This document shows, in pieces, positions 34,524 through 42,658 of a DNA stretch of 64,000 nucleotides. The position numbers were made by a program, and so were the translations under genes. The DNA is from Pseudomonas neuropathica. GTDB lineage: Bacteria > Pseudomonadota > Gammaproteobacteria > Pseudomonadales > Pseudomonadaceae. The DNA is taken from positions 124,001-188,000 of the forward strand of contig NZ_JACOPX010000010.1 in NCBI RefSeq assembly GCF_015461835.1, read 5' to 3'. Position 1 is the stretch's first letter. Every line of letters starts with the position of its first letter. The notes under the pieces were generated by a model. The model made no database searches. It had not been told where the DNA came from and saw only the letters and a list, made by a program, of their open reading frames with translations.

Positions 34524-35525
34524 ATGAAGAACGTAAAACGCACGTTATTGGCCACTGCTCTGGCCTTGCTGTCGCTGCCGGTGCTGGCTGACGCAGCCCA
34601 CCCGAAAATCGGTTTCTCCATTGATGATCTGCGCCTGGAGCGCTGGTCGCGTGACCGTGACTACTTCGTTGCGGCGGCCGAAAAAATGGACGCCAAGGTC
34701 TTCGTGCAATCGGCGGATGCCAACGAGCAGAAGCAGATCTCCCAGATCGAAAACCTGATTTCCCGGGGTGTCGATGTCATCGTCATCGTACCGTTCAACG
34801 CCACGGTGCTGACCAACGCGGTGGCCGAAGCGAAGAAGGCCGGAATCAAAGTCGTGTCCTATGATCGCCTGATCCTCAACGCCGATGTCGACGCCTATAT
34901 TTCCTTCGATAACGAAAAAGTTGGTGAGATGCAGGCCAGCGGCGTCCTGAAAGCGGCGCCCAAGGGCAATTACTTTTTGCTCGGTGGTGCGCCCACCGAT
35001 AACAACGCCAAGATCCTGCGTGAAGGCCAGATGAAAGTGCTGCAACCGGCCATCGACAAGGGTGATATCAAGATCGTCGGCCAGCAGTGGGTGAAGGAAT
35101 GGAATCCGACCGAAGCCCTGAGCATTGTTGAAAACGCCCTGACCCGCAACGACAACAAAATCGACGGCATCGTCGCTTCCAACGACGCCACGGCGGGCGG
35201 CGCCATTCAGGCACTGGCGGCGCAGCAACTGGCCGGCAAGGTGCCGATTTCCGGGCAGGACGCTGACCTTGCTGCTGTTAAACGTGTGATCGCCGGCACG
35301 CAAACCATGACCGTTTACAAGCCGCTGAAACTCATCGCCAGCGAAGCCGCCAAGCTCTCGGTACAACTGGCGCGCAACGAAAAACCCGCCTTCAGCTCGC
35401 AGTACGACAACGGCAGCAAAAAAGTCGACACCATCCTGCTCACGCCCACCCCGCTGACCAAGGACAACATCGACCTGCTCGAACAGGACGGCTTCTACAC
35501 CAAGGCGCAAATCGCCGGGAAGTGA
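34524..35525 (+). CDS. xylF: periplasmic D-xylose-binding protein
   Basis: Periplasmic receptor of the xylose ABC importer. 333 residues; signal peptide 1-22 (LLSLPVLADAAHPK), mature domain starting KIGFSIDDLRLERWSRDRDYF, the XylF signature that includes ligand-contacting basic and aromatic residues. Peripla_BP_4 fold. AAAAGGA precedes the ATG. Separated from xylG by 165 nt holding a REP-like repeat, which may let XylF be made in excess over the membrane parts. Confidence 0.95.
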   Translation: MKNVKRTLLATALALLSLPVLADAAHPKIGFSIDDLRLERWSRDRDYFVAAAEKMDAKVFVQSADANEQKQISQIENLISRGVDVIVIVPFNATVLTNAVAEAKKAGIKVVSYDRLILNADVDAYISFDNEKVGEMQASGVLKAAPKGNYFLLGGAPTDNNAKILREGQMKVLQPAIDKGDIKIVGQQWVKEWNPTEALSIVENALTRNDNKIDGIVASNDATAGGAIQALAAQQLAGKVPISGQDADLAAVKRVIAGTQTMTVYKPLKLIASEAAKLSVQLARNEKPAFSSQYDNGSKKVDTILLTPTPLTKDNIDLLEQDGFYTKAQIAGK

Positions 35526-35560
35526 CCCCATCACAAATCTCCGGTGATGCGAAAACCCTT

Positions 35561-35647
35561 GCGGGAGCGAGCTTGCTCGCGAAGACGGCAGCACATTCAG
35601 TATCGATGCCAGCTGAACCACCGCTTTCGCGAGCAGGCTCGCTCCCA
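35561..35647. repeat. REP-like inverted repeat pair between xylF and xylG
   Basis: Left arm begins GCGGGAGCGAGCTTGCTCGC (35561), right arm (35626-35647) is its near complement with two differences; related to 23461-23562. Placed within an operon it could act as an mRNA-stabilising hairpin for the xylF message. Confidence 0.75.
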
Positions 35648-35690
35648 CAGGTTTCGTGGTGTGTGAGTCTTTGATATACGAGCCCTCTCC

Positions 35691-37247
35691 ATGTCCGACT
35701 ATCTGCTGCAAATGAACGGCATCGTCAAAACCTTCGGCGGTGTCAAAGCGCTGAACGGCATCGACATCAAGGTCAGGCCCGGTGAATGCGTTGGCCTGTG
35801 CGGCGAGAATGGCGCCGGCAAGTCGACGCTGATGAAGATCCTTTCGGCGGTCTATCCCCACGGCAGCTGGGACGGTGAAATCCTCTGGGACGGGCAACCG
35901 CTCAGGGCGCAATCGATCAGTGAAACGGAAGCTGCCGGCATCGTCATCATTCACCAGGAACTGACGCTGGTGCCCGACCTGTCGGTGGCCGAAAACATTT
36001 TCATGGGCCACGAGCTGACACTGCCCGGCGGACGCATGAATTACCCGGCGATGATTCACCGCGCCGAAGCCCTGATGCGCGAACTGAAAGTCCCCGACAT
36101 GAACGTATCGCTGCCGGTTTCGCAGTACGGCGGCGGCTACCAGCAATTGGTGGAAATCGCCAAGGCCCTGAACAAGAAGGCCCGCCTGCTGATCCTCGAC
36201 GAGCCATCATCGGCGTTGAGCCGTTCGGAAATCGAGGTGTTGCTGGACATCATCCGCGACCTCAAAGCCAAAGGCGTGGCCTGCGTCTACATCTCGCACA
36301 AGCTCGATGAAGTGGCCGCCGTGTGCGACACCATTTCGGTGATCCGCGACGGCAAACACATCGCTACCACCGCCATGGCCGACATGGACATTGCGCAGAT
36401 CATCACCCAGATGGTCGGGCGGGAAATGAGCAACCTCTACCCCTCCGAGCCGCACGATATTGGCGAGGTGATTTTCGAAGCCCGCCATATCACCTGCTAC
36501 GACGTCGACAACCCCAAGCGCAAACGGGTCGACGATGTTTCCTTTGCCCTCAAGCGCGGCGAGATCCTTGGTATCGCCGGGCTGGTCGGCGCAGGTCGCA
36601 CCGAACTGGTGACTGCGCTGTTCGGCGCCTACCCCGGTCGCCACGAGGGCGAAGTCTGGCTGGACGGGCAACCCATCGACACCCGCACGCCGCTCAAATC
36701 AATCCGCGCCGGCCTGTGCCTGGTGCCGGAAGACCGCAAACGCCAAGGCATCATTCCAGACCTGGGCGTCGGCCAGAACATCACCCTGGCCGTGCTGGAC
36801 AACTACTCGAAACTGACCCGCATCGATGCCGAAGCCGAACTGGGCTGCATTGATCGGGAAATCTCGCGCCTGCACCTCAAGACCGCCAGCCCGTTTCTGC
36901 CGATCACCAGCCTCTCGGGGGGCAATCAGCAAAAAGCCGTGCTGGCGAAGATGCTGCTGGCCAAACCCCGGGTACTGATTCTCGATGAGCCGACCCGAGG
37001 TGTGGACGTCGGCGCTAAATACGAAATCTACAAGTTGATGGGCGCACTGGCCGCTGCCGGCGTGTCGATCATCATGGTCTCGTCGGAGCTGGCCGAAGTG
37101 CTTGGCGTGTCCGACCGCGTGCTGGTGATCGGCGAGGGTCAGTTGCGTGGTGACTTCATCAACCATGAACTCACCCAGGAACAGGTGCTTGCCGCCGCCC
37201 TCAGCCAGCCTGGCAGCCATAACAATAATGATCGGAAATCCGCGTAA
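35691..37247 (+). CDS. xylG: D-xylose ABC transporter ATP-binding protein
   Basis: 518-residue double-ATPase of the sugar (CUT2) importer class. First domain: Walker A GENGAGKST (38-46), QYGGGYQQLVEIAKAL in place of the signature. Second domain: degenerate P-loop GLVGAGRTEL, signature LSGGNQQKAVLAK, Walker B VLILDEPTRGVDVG. The TAA directly precedes the xylH ATG. Energises uptake of D-xylose with XylF and XylH. Confidence 0.95.
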   Translation: MSDYLLQMNGIVKTFGGVKALNGIDIKVRPGECVGLCGENGAGKSTLMKILSAVYPHGSWDGEILWDGQPLRAQSISETEAAGIVIIHQELTLVPDLSVAENIFMGHELTLPGGRMNYPAMIHRAEALMRELKVPDMNVSLPVSQYGGGYQQLVEIAKALNKKARLLILDEPSSALSRSEIEVLLDIIRDLKAKGVACVYISHKLDEVAAVCDTISVIRDGKHIATTAMADMDIAQIITQMVGREMSNLYPSEPHDIGEVIFEARHITCYDVDNPKRKRVDDVSFALKRGEILGIAGLVGAGRTELVTALFGAYPGRHEGEVWLDGQPIDTRTPLKSIRAGLCLVPEDRKRQGIIPDLGVGQNITLAVLDNYSKLTRIDAEAELGCIDREISRLHLKTASPFLPITSLSGGNQQKAVLAKMLLAKPRVLILDEPTRGVDVGAKYEIYKLMGALAAAGVSIIMVSSELAEVLGVSDRVLVIGEGQLRGDFINHELTQEQVLAAALSQPGSHNNNDRKSA

Positions 37248-38384
37248 ATGAATCAGGTCAAACAACTGTTCACCCGCTACAAAATGCTCGCGCTGGTGTT
37301 TGCCGTGGTGCTGATCTGGCTGTTCTTCAGCTGGCAGACCGAGGGCGGATTCCTGACCCCGCGCAACCTCTCCAATCTGCTGCGGCAGATGTCGATCACC
37401 GGCATTCTCGCCTGCGGCATGGTGCTGGTGATCATCAGCGGCGAGATCGATTTGTCGGTCGGCTCGTTGCTGGGCCTGCTCGGTGGCCTCGCGGCGATTC
37501 TCGATGTGGTTTACCACATTCCGCTGTTGGCGAACCTGAGTCTGGTCGCCCTGTGTGGCCTGATGATTGGCCTCGCCAACGGTTACATGGCGGCTTATCT
37601 GCGCATCCCCTCGTTCATCGTCGGTCTGGGTGGCATGCTGGCTTTTCGCGGGATTCTGCTGGGAATTACCGGCGGCACGACGATCGCACCGGTATCGCCG
37701 GAACTCGTCTACATTGGCCAGGGTTACCTGCCCCACGCGATCGGCACCGGCCTGGGCATTCTGTTGTTCGCGCTGACGGTGTTCCTGACCTGGAAACAAC
37801 GACGCAATCGCGCCCTTCACGGTCTGGCGGCGCATTCGTTGGTGCGTGATGTCGTCCGCGTGTTGGTGATCGGCGCGGTGCTCGCCGGTTTCGTGCAGAC
37901 GCTGAACAGCTATGACGGCATTCCCGTGCCGGTCCTGCTGTTGCTGATTCTGCTGGGCGTGTTCAGCTACGTGACCAGTCAGACCGTGTTCGGTCGCCGC
38001 GTCTATGCCGTGGGCAGCAATATGGAAGCGACGCGCCTGTCCGGGATCAATGTGCAGGCGGTGAAGCTATGGATTTTCGGGATCATGGGCGTGATGTGCG
38101 CCCTCGCCGGCGTGGTCAACACTGCGCGCCTCGCCGCCGGTTCGCCCTCGGCCGGGAGCATGGGTGAACTCGACGCCATCGCCGCCTGCTTTATCGGCGG
38201 TACTTCCATGCGCGGCGGCTCAGGCACGGTGTACGGCGCCCTCCTCGGCGCCCTGGTCATCACCAGCCTGGACAACGGCATGTCGATGCTCGACGTCGAC
38301 AGCTATTGGCAGATGATCGTCAAGGGCAGCATCCTGGTGTTGGCGGTTTGGGTGGATGTGAGTACGCGGACCGGGCGCCGTTGA
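37248..38384 (+). CDS. xylH: D-xylose ABC transporter permease
   Basis: Inner-membrane channel. 378 residues and about 10-11 hydrophobic segments (BPD_transp_2 family), with the conserved VVIISGEIDLSVGSLLGLLGG-like segment near residues 60-80 and the C-terminal IGGTSMRGGSGTVYGALLGA loop. The start immediately abuts the xylG stop. Last gene of xylFGH; it ends 10 nt from the convergent LysR gene, with no hairpin between them. Confidence 0.95.
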   Translation: MNQVKQLFTRYKMLALVFAVVLIWLFFSWQTEGGFLTPRNLSNLLRQMSITGILACGMVLVIISGEIDLSVGSLLGLLGGLAAILDVVYHIPLLANLSLVALCGLMIGLANGYMAAYLRIPSFIVGLGGMLAFRGILLGITGGTTIAPVSPELVYIGQGYLPHAIGTGLGILLFALTVFLTWKQRRNRALHGLAAHSLVRDVVRVLVIGAVLAGFVQTLNSYDGIPVPVLLLLILLGVFSYVTSQTVFGRRVYAVGSNMEATRLSGINVQAVKLWIFGIMGVMCALAGVVNTARLAAGSPSAGSMGELDAIAACFIGGTSMRGGSGTVYGALLGALVITSLDNGMSMLDVDSYWQMIVKGSILVLAVWVDVSTRTGRR

Positions 38385-38394
38385 GCCGCAGGGA

Positions 38395-39318
38395 TCACGC
38401 GGCGGGCGTGGTTGCGGCCACCGGGCTGAGAATTTCCATGAGGAAATCGATAAACACATTGATCCGGCTGGACCCACGGTGATTGGGTAAATACAACGCG
38501 TTGATGCACGTGCTGGCGCTGCCGGGATTGACCTCGTACTGCTCAAGCAAGCGGGTCAGCCGGCCGGCTGCGACGTCGTCGCGCACCAGCCAGTCAGCCA
38601 ACAGCGTCACCCCGCCGCCGCCGATGGCGGCTTCGCGCAGGATGTCGGCATTATTGCTTTGCAGGCGCCCGTGGACGTTGAGCTGGATGGGCGCGTCTTC
38701 ATTCTGAAAAGTCCAGTGCTGGTGGGTGGCGCCGTAATCGAAACGCAGGCATTGATGCTCCAGCAAATCCCGTGGGTGACAGAGCACCGCACTCCGCGCC
38801 AGATACGCCGGACTGGCCACCACCCAGCGTTCGAAATGCCCCACGCGTTTGCTGACGATGTCTTCACTGACCACCGACGACCCCAGTCGCACCGAAACAT
38901 CGATCTGCTCGCTGAGCAGGTCGCTGACCTGATCGCTCAGCGACAGACTGATCTCCAGACCCGGATGCCGCTCAAGCAAGCGGCTCAGGTGTGGCGCAAT
39001 CAGGCGCCGGCCGAACTCCACCGGCACGCTGATACGCAGACGGCCCTGCGCTTCGGCGCCACGATCGGCAACGACGGCATCGGCTTCGTCAATCGCGTCG
39101 AGAATCGCCACGGCTTTTTCGAAATAGGTCTGGCCGGCAACGGTCACGCTGGTATTGCGCGTGGTGCGATTGAGCAGGCTCGCGCCCAGTTCGTGTTCCA
39201 GCCCCGCGACTTGCCGGGTCACTGACGACGTTGATATCCCGAGTTTGCGCGCTGCCGAGGAATAGCCCCCGCAGCGCACGGTTTCCACAAACATCTTCAG
39301 TGCCAGCAACTTGTCCAT
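38395..39318 (-). CDS. LysR-family transcriptional regulator
   Basis: 307 residues from the ATG at 39318 (MDKLLALKMFVETVRCGGYS); the open frame runs 34 codons further but that part is not LysR-like. Winged helix-turn-helix at 1-60, effector domain from about 90. The C-terminal strands (YEVNPGSASTCINALYLPNHRGSSRINVFIDFL) put it in the large CrgA/DsdC-like group. It follows the MFS gene on the same strand and probably controls that gene or the divergent dehydrogenase operon; the inducer is unknown. Confidence 0.88.
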   Translation of the reverse strand: MDKLLALKMFVETVRCGGYSSAARKLGISTSSVTRQVAGLEHELGASLLNRTTRNTSVTVAGQTYFEKAVAILDAIDEADAVVADRGAEAQGRLRISVPVEFGRRLIAPHLSRLLERHPGLEISLSLSDQVSDLLSEQIDVSVRLGSSVVSEDIVSKRVGHFERWVVASPAYLARSAVLCHPRDLLEHQCLRFDYGATHQHWTFQNEDAPIQLNVHGRLQSNNADILREAAIGGGGVTLLADWLVRDDVAAGRLTRLLEQYEVNPGSASTCINALYLPNHRGSSRINVFIDFLMEILSPVAATTPAA

Positions 39319-39412
39319 AAGCGGAGTCCGGTCGAAAGGGAACGCGGATGATTGTGCATCACTGTTCCCCCCTCGTCTTGTACCGCCGTGCTTGCCCGCA
39401 CTCGCCGGTTGT

Positions 39413-40612
39413 TCAGACATCGGCCTGGCGGCTCAGAAACAAGCCGAGCGCCAGCGCTGGCAGCAGCGCCACCGCGACGGCGGACAAGTTCCAGCCGAAA
39501 TGCTCGTACAACGGGCTCGCAACCAGCGACCCCAGCGCGCCGCCGACGAAAATACTGGTCATGTACACGGCGTTCAGGCGCGCACGGCTGTGCGGATCGA
39601 GGGCGTATACCTCACGCTGGCCGAGCACCATGTTCAATTGCACGGCGAAATCCAGCAGCACCGCACACACCACCAGCCAGAAATAACTGCTGCCCGGGAG
39701 CGCGGCGATCAGCAGGGAAACCGGCGCCAGCAGCAATGCGACCAGCGTGCCGCGACGACCATGCCCGGCATCGGCCAGACGTCCGGCAATCGGCGCGGCA
39801 ATGGCACCCACCGCACCGACCAACGCGAAGATCGCGACTTGTGCCTGAGTGAAGCCGTGGTGACGCATCAGTTCAATCGGCGCGAGGGTCCAGAACAGGC
39901 TGAAACTGGCAAACAGCAGCCCTTGATACAGCGAACGCTGACGCAACAGCGGATAGCGCCGAGCCAAAGCAAACACCGAACCGATCAACGCAGCATACGA
40001 AGCTTTATGCGTCGGCAGCCGACGCGGCAGCGCCACCGCAGTGACCAGCGCGATAACCGCCATCAGGGCCGCCGCGCTGTAAAACACCCCGCGCCAGCCG
40101 AACACTTCAACCAACAGGCTCGACAGTGGCCGCGACAACAGAATCCCCAGCAGCAGACCGCTCATGATATTGCCGACGACGCGGCCACGACTGGCCTCGG
40201 GCGCCAGGTGCGCCGCCAACGGCACAAGGATCTGCACGGCCACCGAGGTCAGACCGATCAGCAAAGACAACAGCAGGAACATCGACGGTGAATGGGTCAG
40301 CCCGGCGCACAGCAATGTGACGCTCGCCGCCAGGGTGAAGCCGACCACTAGCCGGCGGTTTTCCATCAGGTCGGCCAGCGGCACCAGCAGCAACAGGCCC
40401 AGTGCGTAGCCAAATTGCGTCAACGAAACGATCAGGCTGGCATTGGCGCTGGACAGTCCGATCTGCGGTGCAATCAGTTCGACGATCGGCTGCGCGTAAT
40501 AGAGATTGGCCACGACCGCGCCACAGCAAAATGCCAGGAACGCGACCATCAGGCCGGAAAGTCCAGCCGGCTGTTCGGCGTTGGTCGCAACGACCGGATT
40601 GCCCGTAAGCAT
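39413..40612 (-). CDS. MFS transporter, drug/metabolite efflux type
   Basis: 399 residues, 12 predicted helices. The A-motif region between helices 2 and 3 is VPLADLMENRRLV, and a proline/glycine-rich helix 5 (GNIMSGLLLGILLSRPLSS) resembles the antiporter C motif. Family relatives (YgaY-like) are annotated only as MFS. It diverges from the leader/cytochrome c operon and precedes the LysR gene, so it may export a substrate or product of the molybdenum dehydrogenase. Confidence 0.85.
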   Translation of the reverse strand: MLTGNPVVATNAEQPAGLSGLMVAFLAFCCGAVVANLYYAQPIVELIAPQIGLSSANASLIVSLTQFGYALGLLLLVPLADLMENRRLVVGFTLAASVTLLCAGLTHSPSMFLLLSLLIGLTSVAVQILVPLAAHLAPEASRGRVVGNIMSGLLLGILLSRPLSSLLVEVFGWRGVFYSAAALMAVIALVTAVALPRRLPTHKASYAALIGSVFALARRYPLLRQRSLYQGLLFASFSLFWTLAPIELMRHHGFTQAQVAIFALVGAVGAIAAPIAGRLADAGHGRRGTLVALLLAPVSLLIAALPGSSYFWLVVCAVLLDFAVQLNMVLGQREVYALDPHSRARLNAVYMTSIFVGGALGSLVASPLYEHFGWNLSAVAVALLPALALGLFLSRQADV

Positions 40613-40688
40613 GATGACACCTCATTGAGTTCAGGAAAGTGCTGCCAAGGCTACGGCCTTGTGACGACGCGCAGAATCCACGCGGCGA

Positions 40689-40751
40689 GCAACGCAGTGA
40701 TGCGTCCGGTGCAACGGCGCAAGCGTTGCTTCTCGCGCAACGCGCTGTTGC
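40689..40751. repeat. cluster of GCAACG/CGTTGC motifs upstream of the cytochrome c operon
   Basis: GCAACG or its complement occurs at 40689, 40711, 40724 (as CGTTGC) and 40737, with a partial copy at 40747-40751. The pair at 40711-40729 forms a 6-bp stem around GCGCAAG. The cluster lies in the 295-nt divergent MFS/cytochrome region and may be a regulator site or a folded leader. Confidence 0.4.
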
Positions 40752-40854
40752 GTGCGCGGGTGATTCTCCCGTGAGGACGGTTTCTCTACGCTTTCGCCAC
40801 TGGCGTCGTAGTCCCCATCGGCACCCTTCCCCGGCTGTCACAAGGAGCGTTGTC

Positions 40855-40911
40855 ATGACCCGTATCCCATCCGTTCTGCCATTGCCTGCCGCGTTTTTCT
40901 CCGTCTCATGA
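40855..40911 (+). CDS. 18-residue leader peptide coupled to the cytochrome c gene
   Basis: A short frame encodes MTRIPSVLPLPAAFFSVS. It has an AAGGAG seven bases before its ATG, far better than anything before the next gene. Its TGA overlaps the cytochrome c ATG as ATGA at 40908-40911, so translation of the large gene probably depends on termination here. The peptide is hydrophobic and proline-rich with no obvious attenuator codon run. It may be only a coupling device. Not recognised as a known family. Confidence 0.5.
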   Translation: MTRIPSVLPLPAAFFSVS

Positions 40912-42188
40912 ACCGCCACTTGCTGAAGTCCAGAACGCTATGGATCAGCGTGGCAGTCGTCGCCGTGCTCGGCCTGATCGGCGCTGTTTGGCTGATGTGG
41001 CGCCCGGCAATTGCGCCGATCGAGCGCCCGACGATGTTCGATACTGCGCAGTTGCAACGCGGCGCACGGGTGGTCGAGGCTGGCGATTGTGCGGTCTGCC
41101 ATACCCGTCCCGGCGGTGAATATCTGGCCGGTGGGCTGCCGCTGGTAACGCCGTTCGGCACGCTGTACAGCACCAACATCACCCCGGACGCTGAGACCGG
41201 TATCGGCCAATGGTCACTGCCGGCCTTCGAGCGGGCGATGCGTCAAGGCATTGCTCGCGATGGTCATTTCCTCTATCCGGCGTTCCCCTACGTGCACTAC
41301 CGGCGCATGAGCGCAACAGACATCGCCGACGCCTATGCCTACTTGATGAGCGGCCCCGCCGTGCACGCGCCGGCCGAGCGCAACCAGATGAATTTCCCGA
41401 TGAATATTCGTCCGTTGGTGGCGTTCTGGAACCTGCTGTTCCTGCACGGTGAGCCGCTGACGCCTCTGGCGGGGCGTAGCGAGGCGTGGAATCGCGGGCG
41501 TTATCTGGTCGACGGCCCGGGCCATTGCGCCGGCTGCCATTCGCCGCTGAACCTGATCGGCGCGGAAAAATCCTCGGAATACCTACAGGGCGGCAGCGTT
41601 GACGGCTGGCACGCGCCGGCGCTGGTCGGTATGGGCCAACGCAGCAACCCGTGGAGTCGCGCGCAACTGGTCGGCTATCTGCGCGCTGAGATCGTTGATG
41701 GCCACGGCACACCCGCCGGGCCGATGCGTCCGGTCAGCTTGAGTCTGGCCCGCTTGCCCGCCAGTGAAGCCGAGGCGATTGCCGAGTATTTGCTCAGCCT
41801 GGAAAACCCGCACCCACTGACGCAACCGCCGCCAAAGACGCCTGCCAGTGAACCGGCAGACCACTCGACCGGCGCCCTGCTCTTCAGCAGCGCCTGCGCC
41901 GGTTGCCATGGCCCGGCGGCGCCGATGCGCACCATCGATGGTCGCCCGGGCCTGCAAAACACCTCGGCGCTACAAGCGGCCAGCTCGCGCAATTTCCTCA
42001 AAACCGTGCTTGAAGGCTTGCCCGCCACAGCCGGATCGCCCGGCCCGCTGATGCCTGCGTTCGCCGCCAGTCTGGACAACGCGCAACTCGGCGCACTGGC
42101 CGCGTATCTGCGTCAGCAAGCCAGCCCCGATCAGCCGTGGGCCGACCTCTCTTCCACTATTGAAGCGTTACGTCAGGAGACGAAATGA
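40908..42188 (+). CDS. membrane-anchored tri-heme cytochrome c subunit
   Basis: Periplasmic electron acceptor for the molybdenum dehydrogenase encoded next. 426 residues: N-terminal membrane anchor about 11-31, then three CxxCH heme sites (61-65 CAVCH, 207-211 CAGCH, 330-334 CAGCH), as in the cytochrome subunits of alcohol, aldehyde and nicotinate dehydrogenases. It lacks its own ribosome site and overlaps the leader peptide stop. Its own stop overlaps the 2Fe-2S gene by 4 nt. In many such operons the cytochrome gene comes last; here it comes first. Confidence 0.92.
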   Translation: MNRHLLKSRTLWISVAVVAVLGLIGAVWLMWRPAIAPIERPTMFDTAQLQRGARVVEAGDCAVCHTRPGGEYLAGGLPLVTPFGTLYSTNITPDAETGIGQWSLPAFERAMRQGIARDGHFLYPAFPYVHYRRMSATDIADAYAYLMSGPAVHAPAERNQMNFPMNIRPLVAFWNLLFLHGEPLTPLAGRSEAWNRGRYLVDGPGHCAGCHSPLNLIGAEKSSEYLQGGSVDGWHAPALVGMGQRSNPWSRAQLVGYLRAEIVDGHGTPAGPMRPVSLSLARLPASEAEAIAEYLLSLENPHPLTQPPPKTPASEPADHSTGALLFSSACAGCHGPAAPMRTIDGRPGLQNTSALQAASSRNFLKTVLEGLPATAGSPGPLMPAFAASLDNAQLGALAAYLRQQASPDQPWADLSSTIEALRQETK

Positions 42189-42658
42189 GCCAGATCACCC
42201 TCAACGTCAACGGAGCCGCGCAAACGCTTGAGCTGGAGCCGGACATGCCGCTGCTGTATGCGCTGCGCAATCATTTGAACCTCAACGGCGCCAAATATGG
42301 TTGCGGTCTCGGCCAATGCGGCGCCTGCACGGTGATCGTCGATGACCAACCGGTGTTCGCCTGCCTGACGCCCTGCGCCGGCCTCGAAGGCAAAAAAATC
42401 CGCACCGTGGAAAGCCTCGGCAGCGCGGAAGAGCCGGGCCCTCTGCAAGCGGCATTCATCGAAAAACAGGCGGCGCAATGCGGCTACTGCATTGCCGGCA
42501 TGCTGATGCGCGCGCAGGCATTGCTTGAGCGTAATCGACACCCGGATGAGGCTTCCATTCGCGAGCACATGGCCGGCAACCTGTGCCGCTGCGGTACGCA
42601 CTTGCGCATCATCGAGGCGATCAAGCAGGTGGCCGGGCACAACGGGAGCCTGACATGA
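42185..42658 (+). CDS. 2Fe-2S subunit of a molybdopterin dehydrogenase
   Basis: 157 residues with two iron-sulfur clusters: plant-ferredoxin type C40, C45, C48, C60 and the four-helix CO-dehydrogenase-type C99, C102, C134, C136. This is the small subunit of two-subunit xanthine-oxidase-family enzymes such as isoquinoline 1-oxidoreductase (IorA) and nicotinate dehydrogenase. It relays electrons from the Mo site to the cytochrome. Overlaps both neighbours with ATGA junctions. Confidence 0.93.
   Translation: MSQITLNVNGAAQTLELEPDMPLLYALRNHLNLNGAKYGCGLGQCGACTVIVDDQPVFACLTPCAGLEGKKIRTVESLGSAEEPGPLQAAFIEKQAAQCGYCIAGMLMRAQALLERNRHPDEASIREHMAGNLCRCGTHLRIIEAIKQVAGHNGSLT

Noticed and set aside
34545..36146. 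533-codon minus-strand frame opposite xylF and part of xylG
   Set aside because: Antisense of two clear transport genes and crosses the REP-like repeat; no motif.
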